64,000 nucleotides of DNA. Origin: Kaistella sp. SH40-3 (GTDB lineage Bacteria > Bacteroidota > Bacteroidia > Flavobacteriales > Weeksellaceae). The notes beneath the pieces are model-generated. The model did no database searches and was not told where the DNA came from. It worked only from the letters and a program-made list of their open reading frames with translations. A program made the position numbers and the translations under genes. Positions 53,898 through 63,372 of the stretch are shown here, piece after piece (position 1 is the stretch's first letter; each line of letters starts with the position of its first letter). The stretch is from positions 1 through 64,000 of the forward strand of contig NZ_JAQYUS010000004.1 of NCBI RefSeq assembly GCF_030686865.1, in the 5' to 3' direction.

Positions 53898-55342
53898 TGA
53901 TGGAGTTTAAAACCTCATACAGTTTCTTTTATAAAGGTGCTGCACTGTGCGGTGTAGCACTTTTTTCTCTGTTATCTTGTGGTAACAGAGTCGGCGAAAT
54001 CACCACAAAACCAATTGAAAATAAAGTAGAGGTTTGGTTGACTAAAGGTGATGAATCCGTAAAATTGCAGCAGCAAAACAGTTTAAATTTTACTTCAGTT
54101 GCAAATCAGTTTCAATTGATTGTTATTGATGATTCGCAGAAATTTCAAACCGTAGATGGTTTCGGATATACGTTGACTGGCGGAAGTGTAGAAGTAATTA
54201 ATCAACTTTCTGCTCCAAAAAGAAAAGAACTTTTAGAAGAACTTTTCGGCAATTCGGCGAACTCAATTTCGGTGAGTTATTTAAGATTAAGCGTCGGTGC
54301 ATCTGATTTGGATTCCGAAGTTTTTTCTTATAACGATTTACCGAAAGGGCAAACCGATGTGAATTTAACTAAGTTTAGTTTGGCGAGAGATGCTCAATTA
54401 ATTTCGATATTAAAGGAAATTTTGGCGATTAATCCTTCCATTAAAATTATTGCGGCGCCATGGTCACCGCCTGTTTGGATGAAAGATAACGAAAGTACAA
54501 TCGGTGGAAGTTTGAAGCCCGAATTCTATCAAACTTATGCTGATTATTTTGTGAAGTATATTAAGGGAATGAAAAAAGAAGGAATTACTATTGATGCCAT
54601 CACGCCTCAAAATGAGCCACTTCATCCTGGAAATAATCCGAGTTTGTATATGACTTCTGACATGCAGCGAGATTTTATTAAAAATAATTTAGGCCCGACT
54701 TTTAAGAAAGAAGGGATTTCAACCAAAATTGTATTGTACGATCATAACTGCAATAAACCGGAATATCCTATAAATATTTTAAATGATCCGGCAGCAAAAG
54801 CATTTATTGATGGTTCTGCTTTTCATTTGTATGAAGGAAATATTTCTGCATTAACTACGGTTCACAATGCTCATCCTAATAAAAACCTTTATTTCACAGA
54901 ACAATGGACAGGTTCAAAAGGAAATTTCCATGATGATATAAACTGGCATACCAAAAACGTAATTATCGGTTCGATGAGAAACTGGAGTAAAATTGCTCTG
55001 GAATGGAATCTTGCAAATGATGGAAATTTTGGTCCACATACTCCTGGTGGATGTACCGAATGTAAAGGTGCAATTACCATTAATCCTGGCGATCAAATTA
55101 CTAGAAATGTGGCGTATTATATCATCGCTCATGCTTCTAAATTTGTTCCCGCAAATTCTGTAAGGATTGCTTCTACCGAAACGCCTACGATTTCTACCGC
55201 AGCATTTTTAACACCACAGGGAAAAACCGTTCTGATTATTCAAAATGATCATTCAGAACCAGAAAACTTTAACATTAAATTAAAAGAAAAACAGGCAACA
55301 ACAAGCATCCCAGGAAAATCGGTTGCGACTTATGTATTTTAG
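53897..55342 (+). CDS. GH30-family glycoside hydrolase, lipoprotein
   Basis: 481 residues. The lipobox is LLSC with Cys28, so the enzyme is probably surface-anchored. The (beta/alpha)8 barrel of GH30 has the general acid/base Glu240 in 'ITPQNEPLH' and the nucleophile Glu335 in 'LYFTEQWTG'. 'AAPWSPPVWMKDN' and 'VDGFGYTLTGGS' are further family marks. Bacteroidota GH30 enzymes next to SusCD are commonly beta-1,6-glucanases (GH30_3), but glucosylceramidase or beta-glucosidase activity cannot be excluded. It overlaps susD by 1 bp, and a second GH30 gene follows. Confidence 0.93.
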   Translation: MMEFKTSYSFFYKGAALCGVALFSLLSCGNRVGEITTKPIENKVEVWLTKGDESVKLQQQNSLNFTSVANQFQLIVIDDSQKFQTVDGFGYTLTGGSVEVINQLSAPKRKELLEELFGNSANSISVSYLRLSVGASDLDSEVFSYNDLPKGQTDVNLTKFSLARDAQLISILKEILAINPSIKIIAAPWSPPVWMKDNESTIGGSLKPEFYQTYADYFVKYIKGMKKEGITIDAITPQNEPLHPGNNPSLYMTSDMQRDFIKNNLGPTFKKEGISTKIVLYDHNCNKPEYPINILNDPAAKAFIDGSAFHLYEGNISALTTVHNAHPNKNLYFTEQWTGSKGNFHDDINWHTKNVIIGSMRNWSKIALEWNLANDGNFGPHTPGGCTECKGAITINPGDQITRNVAYYIIAHASKFVPANSVRIASTETPTISTAAFLTPQGKTVLIIQNDHSEPENFNIKLKEKQATTSIPGKSVATYVF

Positions 55343-55393
55343 CAGGTTCAAATAATTTATAAACTGCAAAATTTTAAATCAAATAAAAATATT

Positions 55394-56836
55394 ATGAAAA
55401 GGACTTTAGTAACTCTATTTATTTTGGGCAGCATTGCTTCTATTAATGCTCAAAATTATTGGAAGAATAATAATGGAATTGAGGCTAAAATTATTTTAAC
55501 AAACGCAAAAACCGGAGAGAAATTCGCAGAAAAGGGCAGTGCTAAATTTTTACCATTTGCTCAACCCAAAGAAACCGATGTTTGCGTTTTTGTAGATCCA
55601 GATTATAAATATCAAAAACTTATTGGTATTGGTGGGGCAATCACCGATTCATCTGCCGAAACACTTTACAAATTACCGAAAGCTAAACAGAAAGAAATCC
55701 TAGAAGCGTATTACGGAAAAACAGGAATTGGTTATACTTTGGTTCGTACCAATATGAACTCTTGTGATTTCTCCAGCGATTCTTATACTTATGTGAAAGA
55801 TGGCGATACTTCGCTTAAATCTTTCGACATCAAACATGATGAAAAGTATAAAATCCCGATGATTAAAGAAGCACAGAAATTGATTGGTAAAGAAAATTTC
55901 CTGTTTTATTTTTCACCGTGGAGTCCACCAGCTTGGATGAAATCTAACAAAAGCATGCTGAAAGGCGGTCGTTTAGAAAATGAATATTACCAACCTTGGG
56001 CTGAATATTACATTAAATTCATTCAAGAGTACGAAAAACGTGGAATGCCAGTTTGGGGATTAACCATTCAAAATGAACCAATGGCAACACAAACGTGGGA
56101 ATCTTGTATTTATACCGCTGATGAAGAAGGGCAATTCTTAAGAGAAAACTTGGGCCCAACTTTATGGAAAAACGGTTATAAAGACAAAAAAGTGATTATT
56201 TGGGATCACAATAGAGACTTGATGTTCCAAAGAGCAACGACCACTTTACAAGATCCAGAAACTGCAAAATATGCCCACGGAATCGGTTACCACTGGTACG
56301 AAACCTGGACGAAAAGCAAGCCACTTTTTGATAATGTAACAGAAACTGCAAGAGCATTCCCAGATAAATTCTTAATCTTTACGGAAGGTTGCAAAGAACA
56401 ATTCGATTTCAGCAAAATCTACGATGTGAGTTTAGGAGAATTGTACGGTAGAAATATGATCAATGATTTCAACAAAGGAACATCTGCCTGGACAGACTGG
56501 AATGTTTTGCTCGATGAAAATGGAGGACCGAATCACGTTGGGAATTTCTGTTTTGCACCAATTATTGCAGATACCAGAACCGGCGAAGTTCATTATACTT
56601 ACGAGTATTATTATATAGGACATCTTTCAAAATACGTGAAACCGCAAGCCCAAAGAATAGCAACTTCCAGTAATCGCGATTATTTATTATCTACAACTTT
56701 TATGAATGAAGACGGTAAAATGGTCAATGTGATTATGAACGAAGGCGATAACGATACCGATGTCTATTTGTGGATTGAAGGAAAAGCAACTAAACTTTTC
56801 TCTCCAGCACATTCGATACAAACAATTTTATTATAA
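55394..56836 (+). CDS. GH30-family glycoside hydrolase, secreted
   Basis: 480 residues with a Sec signal peptide ending after 'SINAQ' (residue 20). The acid/base is Glu228 in 'LTIQNEPMA' and the nucleophile Glu331 in 'LIFTEGC'. 'GIGGAITDSSAETLYKL' and 'FSPWSPPAWMKSNKSML' are typical GH30 glucosylceramidase/beta-1,6-glucanase sequence. Compared with the first GH30 gene it has no lipobox, so it is probably periplasmic and would act on oligosaccharides imported by SusCD, while the lipoprotein cuts outside. It is 51 bp after the first GH30 gene, in the same operon. Confidence 0.94.
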   Translation: MKRTLVTLFILGSIASINAQNYWKNNNGIEAKIILTNAKTGEKFAEKGSAKFLPFAQPKETDVCVFVDPDYKYQKLIGIGGAITDSSAETLYKLPKAKQKEILEAYYGKTGIGYTLVRTNMNSCDFSSDSYTYVKDGDTSLKSFDIKHDEKYKIPMIKEAQKLIGKENFLFYFSPWSPPAWMKSNKSMLKGGRLENEYYQPWAEYYIKFIQEYEKRGMPVWGLTIQNEPMATQTWESCIYTADEEGQFLRENLGPTLWKNGYKDKKVIIWDHNRDLMFQRATTTLQDPETAKYAHGIGYHWYETWTKSKPLFDNVTETARAFPDKFLIFTEGCKEQFDFSKIYDVSLGELYGRNMINDFNKGTSAWTDWNVLLDENGGPNHVGNFCFAPIIADTRTGEVHYTYEYYYIGHLSKYVKPQAQRIATSSNRDYLLSTTFMNEDGKMVNVIMNEGDNDTDVYLWIEGKATKLFSPAHSIQTILL

Positions 56837-56857
56837 TTAATTTTTTCATATTCAGCG

Positions 56858-56887
56858 AAAAGAGCAACCAAATTGGTTGCTCTTTTT
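56858..56887. terminator. Terminator of the SusCD-GH30 operon
   Basis: AAAAGAGCAACC pairs with GGTTGCTCTTTT around a five-base loop (56858-56886), followed by T. Flanked by A- and T-tracts, it can also serve the convergent lipoprotein gene. Confidence 0.88.
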
Positions 56888-56911
56888 ATATTTTTGAAAT
56901 TAAATAATCTA

Positions 56912-57424
56912 CTATTTTCCTTTAAACTTCTTATCAAAATCCGTACAATCAACTTGCTTTAAAGTATTTCCTTCGTATTTCAGTTTTGCAGGATTTGCGT
57001 AATTAGATTTGTTGCCTTCCAATTTTTGTTCGCCAATTCCCTCGATGATATTTTCTCCTTTTTTTAAGAAATAAATTTCCCTTTCAGAAGTCTTTCCTTC
57101 TGCTTCAAAAGTGTAAACCAGTTTCAAAGTATCGCCGTTCTGACTTCCAACAACATCACCCATTGAACTGTCTTTTTCGAAATTTTTATAGCGCATTTTC
57201 CCAATGATCGTACCCAAGTTATCTTCTAAAGAAACAAAGACAGAATCCTTTCCTGTGGCTTCCATATAACATGTTTGTAGGGTAGAGGACTCTACAGGAT
57301 CACTGGTTTCTGGGATTACGACAAGAGAGTCAGTTGCAAAATCAGTATCTAAAGTTTCCGTTGATTTTTTTTCACAACTTATTGCCATTGAAATAATAAA
57401 CGCAGAAAGAATAATTTTTTTCAT
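56912..57424 (-). CDS. Hypothetical lipoprotein, 170 aa
   Basis: ATG at 57424 gives a clean lipoprotein signal peptide (Cys17 in 'AISCEKK'); a frame open to 57454 would spoil it. The mature region has an acidic Ser/Thr-rich linker (about 18-50) and then a beta-rich domain with 'LGTIIGKMRYKNFEKDSS' and 'EGIGEQKLEG', resembling small MliC-like or lipocalin-like barrels. One Cys pair is possible (in 'LQTCYME' and 'VDCTDF'). I do not recognise a named family. It converges with the PUL operon. Confidence 0.72.
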   Translation of the reverse strand: MKKIILSAFIISMAISCEKKSTETLDTDFATDSLVVIPETSDPVESSTLQTCYMEATGKDSVFVSLEDNLGTIIGKMRYKNFEKDSSMGDVVGSQNGDTLKLVYTFEAEGKTSEREIYFLKKGENIIEGIGEQKLEGNKSNYANPAKLKYEGNTLKQVDCTDFDKKFKGK

Positions 57425-57589
57425 AATATAATTACTAAATATTTGAAAATTCAAGTTACGGAAATTATTTTGAAAATTCTGTATTATGTTAAATAAGAAA
57501 ACTGCAGGAATTCAGCATCAGTTTTAGTTTCCTAGAATTAATTCATTTAATTTTGATGAACACCTATTTTTGTCTATTTTTAATAAATA

Positions 57590-57880
57590 ATGATAAAAAA
57601 CAATCCATTTATAACAATTTTTCTACTTTTTTTCATAGAAGTAGTCTTATACATTTATATCGATTATCTCAACATTTTTTCTGCTGACAGTGAAGATTTA
57701 GTACTGATAATTTCATTTTTCACTATTCCTGTAATTGCAATTTTAATGAGAATTTTTTTAGTTGAGGAACCTTACAAAAGAAGTTTTAAATATTTTACCA
57801 TCTTTTTGGTTATTGCTTCTATCATTGGGTTTTCAGTGCTTTCATTTTTAGGAGCTTTAGCAAAAGCCTATCAACATTAA
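57590..57880 (+). CDS. Small membrane protein, 96 aa
   Basis: 96 residues with three hydrophobic helices (about 7-27, 37-57 and 68-90) separated by short charged loops ('DYLNIFSADSEDL' and 'LVEEPYKRSFKY'). I do not recognise the family. It is 7 bp upstream of the next unknown gene, so the two are probably co-translated and may act together in the inner membrane. Confidence 0.62.
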   Translation: MIKNNPFITIFLLFFIEVVLYIYIDYLNIFSADSEDLVLIISFFTIPVIAILMRIFLVEEPYKRSFKYFTIFLVIASIIGFSVLSFLGALAKAYQH

Positions 57881-57887
57881 AATCGAT

Positions 57888-58883
57888 ATGAAAAGTAAAA
57901 TTTTAAATATTGTAAATATTATTTTGCTAGGCATTTTAGCATTATTTATCATGCTTTATTTTATGGCTAAAGTGAAGAACAAGGAAAATGAAAAAGTATT
58001 GTGGACTGCAGAAATTAGAAGTTTCTGCGAAAATTCAACGTCTTCAAATCCAAATATTATTAAAGTAATCGATGGTGTTTTTTATAATAATTTCAATCAT
58101 TCAACCAGAACAATAGATTCAGATTCTAAGGATTTAACAAGTTCTGAAAGTAGGGAATCCATTTATTTTCCAAATTATACTGAACTATTACCAGATTCAT
58201 TAAGTTTGAAATATTTCTCTGTCGATGAAAGAAAGTTCTATGAATTACAAACAAAAATCCCATATGATTTGATCAGAAACGCAGAAAGCAAAATTGCGAA
58301 TCTTACCAAGTTATCTTGTGAGATTTTTCCGAAAGGAAAGATAGTTTTGAAGATTGATCAGGAAGATTTTCCTTCTATCAATATTATTTCATATCAAGCA
58401 AAAGAAACTTTAGGAAATCTGGATCAGTTGATTTATAAAAAAAGTCTGGGCGAAAAATACAATGATTATGAAGGAATTGAAAATATTAGCGATTTTTCAG
58501 ATTTGCTTCAAAATAAGTATCAATGGGTTTTGGAGACAGATTTAGAAGCCAGAGATTATTTAAAAAACGCTAATGCTTATTCATTTGCTGAGCAGAAAGT
58601 TTATGATTTAGAAGAAGAAAGTTTAAATGAATATAGAAATATTCCGAAAACATTTTACGTGAGATTTGGGAATGTAAACAAATATGGAATCGACTTTTAT
58701 TTTAATGCAAATGAAATTCTAAATGCTTTTCGCAAATTAGATAAAATTAAAGGAACACAGCCAATAACAATTACATTTAAATTATTTAAAAATAAACCTG
58801 CCGAATGTGAACTTTCTAAAAACGAACAGGTTATTTCTTTAAAAAATTCGTTTCCCGACAATCCGATTAAATATGTTGATTAG
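57888..58883 (+). CDS. Hypothetical membrane-anchored protein, 331 aa
   Basis: One N-terminal membrane anchor ('IVNIILLGILALFIMLYFMA', residues 9-28) and a 300-residue soluble region, probably periplasmic, with no recognised domain. It contains 'YFPNYTELLPDSLSLKYFSVDERKFYELQTKIP' in two blocks and a DUF2931-like flavour, but this resemblance is too weak for a call. It pairs with the 96-aa membrane protein gene just upstream. It reads as a normal coding gene with no frameshift. Confidence 0.6.
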   Translation: MKSKILNIVNIILLGILALFIMLYFMAKVKNKENEKVLWTAEIRSFCENSTSSNPNIIKVIDGVFYNNFNHSTRTIDSDSKDLTSSESRESIYFPNYTELLPDSLSLKYFSVDERKFYELQTKIPYDLIRNAESKIANLTKLSCEIFPKGKIVLKIDQEDFPSINIISYQAKETLGNLDQLIYKKSLGEKYNDYEGIENISDFSDLLQNKYQWVLETDLEARDYLKNANAYSFAEQKVYDLEEESLNEYRNIPKTFYVRFGNVNKYGIDFYFNANEILNAFRKLDKIKGTQPITITFKLFKNKPAECELSKNEQVISLKNSFPDNPIKYVD

Positions 58884-59323
58884 AAATTTTAGTGATTAAG
58901 TTCCTGAAAACCTAATCGTTGAGAATCGGCTGTGTGATTTTAAATGGAATGTGATTCACGATATTTAAAAGTCCTATTGGCAAGGATTGAAATGATGTTC
59001 AGTCATAATCTTAAAAAGTACAAATTTTCCAACTATTTCCGTTAAATATCCAAATTACAAAAAGTCCTATAATTTATATTATGTTAAATTGGATTTATTT
59101 CTGCCGAAAGGTGATTATCATGCCGTCTAAAAAAATCTTCTCTTACCAAGACTTTCAATTTATCTACATTTTCATTAAAGTTATTTACGATGTACTACTC
59201 AATAACATCTTTCTATTTTCCTTAATCAATCTTAATATTTTAAATCTAATCGGTCAATTTCTTATCTTTAAAAAAGAAGTTTATAAAAAAAAAGTCTCCC
59301 AATTTGGAAGACTCTTTTAAAAA
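58884..59323. other. Intergenic stretch, 440 bp
   Basis: AT-rich gap between two convergent genes. A 79-codon frame (59081-59320) runs through the terminator hairpin and has a biased Ile/Leu/Phe/Lys composition, so it is not accepted as a gene. Apart from the terminator at 59293-59313, nothing was recognised. Confidence 0.5.
59293..59313 (-). terminator. Terminator of the S9 peptidase gene
   Basis: AGTCTCCCAA / TTGGAAGACT imperfect stem (59293-59302 with 59304-59313). Plus-strand A-run at 59286-59293 is the T-tract on the transcribed minus strand. Confidence 0.75.
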
Positions 59324-61729
59324 TTATTTATTTTTCAAACACTTTTCTAAGAACTGATCTTGTTCCCACAAAGTATGTAAAATACTTTCCTTGGCTGCAT
59401 AACCATGAGATTCTTTTGGTAAAAGAACCATTCTCACCTGCGCTCCTAAATTTTTCAATGCCTGGAAATATCTTTCCGTTTGCAAAGTAAATGTTCCCGG
59501 ATTATTATCCGCTTCACCATGAATTAACAATAACGGAGTTTTCATTTTATCAGCATTCATAAATGGTGACATCGTGTTGTAGATTTCCGGAACGTCCCAG
59601 TAGTTTCTCTGTTCACTCTGGAAACCAAACGGCGTTAATGTTCTGTTATAAGCGCCACTTCTTGCAATTCCACAAGCATAATCTTTGGAATGCGTCAAAA
59701 GGTTCGCGGTCATAAATGCTCCGTAAGAGTGTCCGCCAACTGCAACCTTTGTTCTGTCGATATAACCTAATTTGTCAACAGCATCAATCGCTGCTCTACC
59801 GTCGGCAACCAATTGCGTGATAAAGGTGTCGTTTGGCTGAGCGTTTCCTTCACCGATAATCGGGAAAGACGCGTCATCTAAAACTGCGTAACCTTTTGTA
59901 ACCCAGTAAATAAACGAACCATAACTAGGGAAAGTGAAATCATTTGGATTCTGCGTACTTTGTCCCGCCGTATCTTTGCTCACATACTCTCTTGGGTAAG
60001 CCCAGATCAAAAGCGGTAATTTTTCCTTACGGTTTTTTCTATCGTAATTGGCTGGTAAATAAAGAGTTCCTGTTAATTCTACTCCATCATTTCTTTTGTA
60101 GGTAATTACTTCTTTATACACATTTTTAATGCTTTCAAAAGGATTGGCAAAATGGGTTACTGCACTTGCTTTTCCGTTTTTAATATTTCTTACAAAGTAA
60201 TTGGGATATTGACTTGGCGATTGTTCAACCACTAAAACCTGTCCCGCTTTTGCATCTAAAATATCAACAATACTTTCTTTAGAATTCTTCAGTTTTGAAG
60301 TATATAATCGATTCTTTTTCAGGGTTCCCAAATCCAATTCATCGATAAACGGAAACTGTCCATCTTTCGTAAATCCTGCACCGATCAAATGCGCTTTACC
60401 ATTTTTAATGTCAATTACATTTCTGCCAAACTCATTTTTATTCTCCGCAAACTTTCCAGGATCGCTGTAAACGTCTTGGTAATTACGATCATCAATAATT
60501 TTTGAAGAATTATCTTTTAGATTAATCAAATACGATTTTGAATTTCTGGTGTCATACCAACTGTCTGAAACGATGGCGAAATTTCCATTCGACCAATCGA
60601 TTCCGCTAAATCTTTGCTGGGTTTTAAATAAAGATTTTGGAGCATTGTTAAATGGTGCTTCCCAAACGAAAACTTCATCACGATACTCTACTTTTTTAGC
60701 CTGATCTCCCCCATCCAATGCTTCAGCATAAACCAAAGTTGCGGGTTGATCATCTCTCCAACTAATATTTCTTTTTCCTTCTCTAACCGACGAAAAACCT
60801 TTTGGCATAATTTCATTCAGCGGAGTTTCATTCACCACTTTTACTAAATTTCCATTTTGATCATAAACCGTAGAAGTCATCGGAAATCTGTTCAACGGAA
60901 CAATATAAGAATAAGGTCTTTGAATCGTTGTCAACATTAAATATTTACCATCTGGTGAATAATTCATACCAGTATAAATTCCTTCACTTTTAAATTTCTG
61001 CTGATCTCCATTAATGGAAATTTTCACCAAATCAGATTTTGCCAATGTTTCAAAGTTGGCTTCATCTTGTGGATTCTTTAATAAATCCTGATAAGTTCTG
61101 TTTTGTGAAACTTTTCCGTCGGAATTAGAAACAGTTGGTCCAGTTGGTAAATTTTGTTTCTCGTCAATTAAAGGTTTTCTATCCGAAGGAATCTGCTTGA
61201 TCAATAAACTTTGAGAATCCGACATCCAAACATAAGGACTTCCCAAATTCGCGTTCAGTGGCTGATTTGATATCTTTTTTGCCGTATTGCTCGCAAGATC
61301 TAAAATCCATAATTCAACCGCATTTTTAGTGGTATTGGTAAAAGCCAATTTCTTTTCATCCGGTGAAAAAGAAAGATAAGAAATTCGTGGATTGGCTGGC
61401 AAACCTTTGACCTGTGCTTCTGTTTTATCTTTTAACTTTCTTGTTTTTAGATTATTAACATAAGTAATCGTACTTGAAATATTGGTCACAGGATTTACCC
61501 GCAATCCTGCCAGTTTCATTTCATCCTGATTAAGGTCATCAAGAGACTTGTAAGTGTCTCGATAAGAGAAAATCATCTGCTCTCTCTTACTGTCCATAAA
61601 AACCGATGGCGCTCTTTCGAAATCTGTCAGTTGCATAATCTCTGCAGACGGTTTTTGATAGTTAATACTTTCTTGGGCTGTTGCAAAAACTACGAATAGC
61701 AATGCAATAGCAGTCAGTCTTTTTTTCAT
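59324..61729 (-). CDS. S9-family prolyl-oligopeptidase-like peptidase, exported
   Basis: ATG at 61729 gives 801 residues with a Sec signal peptide (cleavage after 'VFATAQ'); the frame open to 61798 lacks a sensible start. An N-terminal beta-propeller-like region (about 30-530, with 'SFSPDEKKLAFTNT' and 'YSPDGKYLMLTT' repeats) precedes the alpha/beta-hydrolase domain. The catalytic triad is Ser in GGHSYGAF, Asp in 'HGEADNNPG' and His in 'KESHGYAAK'. The C-terminal part resembles the glutamyl-endopeptidase (S9D) group. It should degrade peptides in the periplasm. Confidence 0.92.
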   Translation of the reverse strand: MKKRLTAIALLFVVFATAQESINYQKPSAEIMQLTDFERAPSVFMDSKREQMIFSYRDTYKSLDDLNQDEMKLAGLRVNPVTNISSTITYVNNLKTRKLKDKTEAQVKGLPANPRISYLSFSPDEKKLAFTNTTKNAVELWILDLASNTAKKISNQPLNANLGSPYVWMSDSQSLLIKQIPSDRKPLIDEKQNLPTGPTVSNSDGKVSQNRTYQDLLKNPQDEANFETLAKSDLVKISINGDQQKFKSEGIYTGMNYSPDGKYLMLTTIQRPYSYIVPLNRFPMTSTVYDQNGNLVKVVNETPLNEIMPKGFSSVREGKRNISWRDDQPATLVYAEALDGGDQAKKVEYRDEVFVWEAPFNNAPKSLFKTQQRFSGIDWSNGNFAIVSDSWYDTRNSKSYLINLKDNSSKIIDDRNYQDVYSDPGKFAENKNEFGRNVIDIKNGKAHLIGAGFTKDGQFPFIDELDLGTLKKNRLYTSKLKNSKESIVDILDAKAGQVLVVEQSPSQYPNYFVRNIKNGKASAVTHFANPFESIKNVYKEVITYKRNDGVELTGTLYLPANYDRKNRKEKLPLLIWAYPREYVSKDTAGQSTQNPNDFTFPSYGSFIYWVTKGYAVLDDASFPIIGEGNAQPNDTFITQLVADGRAAIDAVDKLGYIDRTKVAVGGHSYGAFMTANLLTHSKDYACGIARSGAYNRTLTPFGFQSEQRNYWDVPEIYNTMSPFMNADKMKTPLLLIHGEADNNPGTFTLQTERYFQALKNLGAQVRMVLLPKESHGYAAKESILHTLWEQDQFLEKCLKNK

Positions 61730-61788
61730 ATATACTCTTTTTTCAAAAGTATCAAAAATTAATGTTTTTAGCAAGACATAAAATAAAA

Positions 61789-61823
61789 AAACCACCAAAA
61801 CATTGCGTGTTAATTGGTGGTTT
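61789..61823 (-). terminator. Terminator of the doxX gene
   Basis: AAACCACCAA (61789-61798) pairs with TTGGTGGTTT (61814-61823). The A-rich run to its left is the T-tract for minus-strand transcripts. Confidence 0.82.
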
Positions 61824-61841
61824 CTAATTTTTTATAATAAT

Positions 61842-62273
61842 TTACCAACGGGATTCTCTCCTTTTGGAAATCATGCTATCTATTGAAAACTGGCGAGGGC
61901 CGAAAGCGAAGATTAACGCAAACAGAGATAGGAATAACAAACTGCTTTCTTTCACACTAAAAGGATCAGCGTAATGAACACCAAATGCTGCGACCGACAT
62001 TACGACTATAAGCGCTAAACTGGCTGCTCTGGTAAATAGCCCGATCATTACTAAAAAGGCACAAATAAGTTCCAGTAAAATGGCCAGAATTAATGTTGTC
62101 TTGGCGCCAACACCCATAAAGTTATAAAACTGAATTTCACCACCCGCCATCAATTTCTCTAATTTAGGAAGTCCGTGTAAAATTATCATTGCAACTGCAA
62201 CGAAAATTCGTACTAATAACATTACAATATTATTGATTGCAGGAATGTCTTTTGTTGAAGAAAAGTAATTCAT
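61842..62273 (-). CDS. DoxX-family membrane protein
   Basis: 143 residues with four membrane helices: 'IVMLLVRIFVAVAMIILHG', then 'TLILAILLELICAFLVMIG', then 'AASLALIVVMSVAAFGVHY', then 'SLLFLSLFALIFAF'. It ends with the family's typical 'GPRQFSID'. DoxX proteins are small quinone-related or redox-sensing membrane proteins of uncertain role. It lies between era and the S9 peptidase on the same strand, and its terminator makes it separate from the latter. Confidence 0.88.
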   Translation of the reverse strand: MNYFSSTKDIPAINNIVMLLVRIFVAVAMIILHGLPKLEKLMAGGEIQFYNFMGVGAKTTLILAILLELICAFLVMIGLFTRAASLALIVVMSVAAFGVHYADPFSVKESSLLFLSLFALIFAFGPRQFSIDSMISKRRESRW

Positions 62274-62336
62274 TTAATATATTTAAATCAAGAAATTAAT
62301 AAAAACATCTAAAATACAAAATTTTCATCTAAATGT

Positions 62337-63218
62337 CTATCTGTAACCGAAATTTTTTAAATCCCGATCATTTTTACGCCAGTCTTTTTTTACTTTAACA
62401 AAGAGTTTTAAATGTATTTTTTTAGAAAAGAATTTCTCTAAATCGATTCTTGCCTCAGTTCCCACCTTTTTGATGGCATCACCTTTATGACCGATAATAA
62501 TCCCTTTCTGGGTATCACGTTCTACATAAATCACGGAATCAATAAAAAGCATTCCGTCCGTTTCTTTAAATTGTTCAGTCACAACTTCTACTGAATATGG
62601 AATTTCTTTGTCGTAATTCAAAAGGATTTTTTCGCGTACGGTTTCATTTACAAAGAATCTTTCCGGTTTATCGGTATATTGATCTTTGTCGTAATACGGC
62701 GGGTTTTCAGGAAGCATTGATTTTAGTTTTGGTAAAATCACTTCGGTATTAAAACCTGTTAAAGCAGAAATAGGTAAAATCTCGGCTTTAGGAATCTGTT
62801 CGTGCCAGAACTCCATTACTTTTTCAAGGTCTGTTTGATTTGATGCATCAATTTTATTCACCAAAATTAAAACAGGAACCGGAATTTTATTTAATTTATC
62901 AACTAAAAATTCGCTGTGTTCTGATTTATCGGTAAGATCGATGATGAATAAGAAAACGTCGGCATCTTGTAAAGAATCCTTTACAAAATCCATCATCTTC
63001 TCTTGAAGTCCGTATTTCGGATCCAGAACTCCGGGCGTGTCAGAAAAGACGATCTGTAAATCCTCTTCATTGTAAATCCCGAAAATTCGATGTCTGGTCG
63101 TCTGTGCTTTTTGGGTAACAATCGCCAACTTCTCTCCCATTAATTGGTTCAAAAGGGTCGATTTCCCTGCGTTGGGTTTTCCAACTATATTTACGAATCC
63201 TGCTTTATGCGTGCTCAA
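62337..63218 (-). CDS. era: GTPase Era
   Basis: 293 residues, full length. The start is TTG at 63218: a stop lies in frame just upstream and no ATG precedes the conserved 'HKAGFVNIVG'. G motifs: G1 GKPNAGKST, G2 in 'QTTRHRI', G3 DTPG, G4 NKID and G5 'ISALTG'. The C-terminal KH domain has 'KGIIIGHKGDAIKKVG'. Era binds 16S rRNA and assists assembly of the small subunit. It is divergent from ku. Confidence 0.96.
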   Translation of the reverse strand: MSTHKAGFVNIVGKPNAGKSTLLNQLMGEKLAIVTQKAQTTRHRIFGIYNEEDLQIVFSDTPGVLDPKYGLQEKMMDFVKDSLQDADVFLFIIDLTDKSEHSEFLVDKLNKIPVPVLILVNKIDASNQTDLEKVMEFWHEQIPKAEILPISALTGFNTEVILPKLKSMLPENPPYYDKDQYTDKPERFFVNETVREKILLNYDKEIPYSVEVVTEQFKETDGMLFIDSVIYVERDTQKGIIIGHKGDAIKKVGTEARIDLEKFFSKKIHLKLFVKVKKDWRKNDRDLKNFGYR

Positions 63219-63372
63219 TGTGTAATAATTTTAAAGTAGCGCAAAGTTAAGGAATTTTCATTGGTCTAAATTTTATTCTTTAATTTAAAATTACGCTGAT
63301 TAATCGTCCAGATTTATCAATTTTCAAAAGGCATAATTATTTCATTAATCAAAACCTTTAAAATTAATTATT

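Noticed and set aside
59081-59320. 79-codon plus-strand frame
   Set aside because: Low-complexity Ile/Leu/Phe/Lys composition, and it runs through the terminator of the S9 peptidase gene. No family resemblance.
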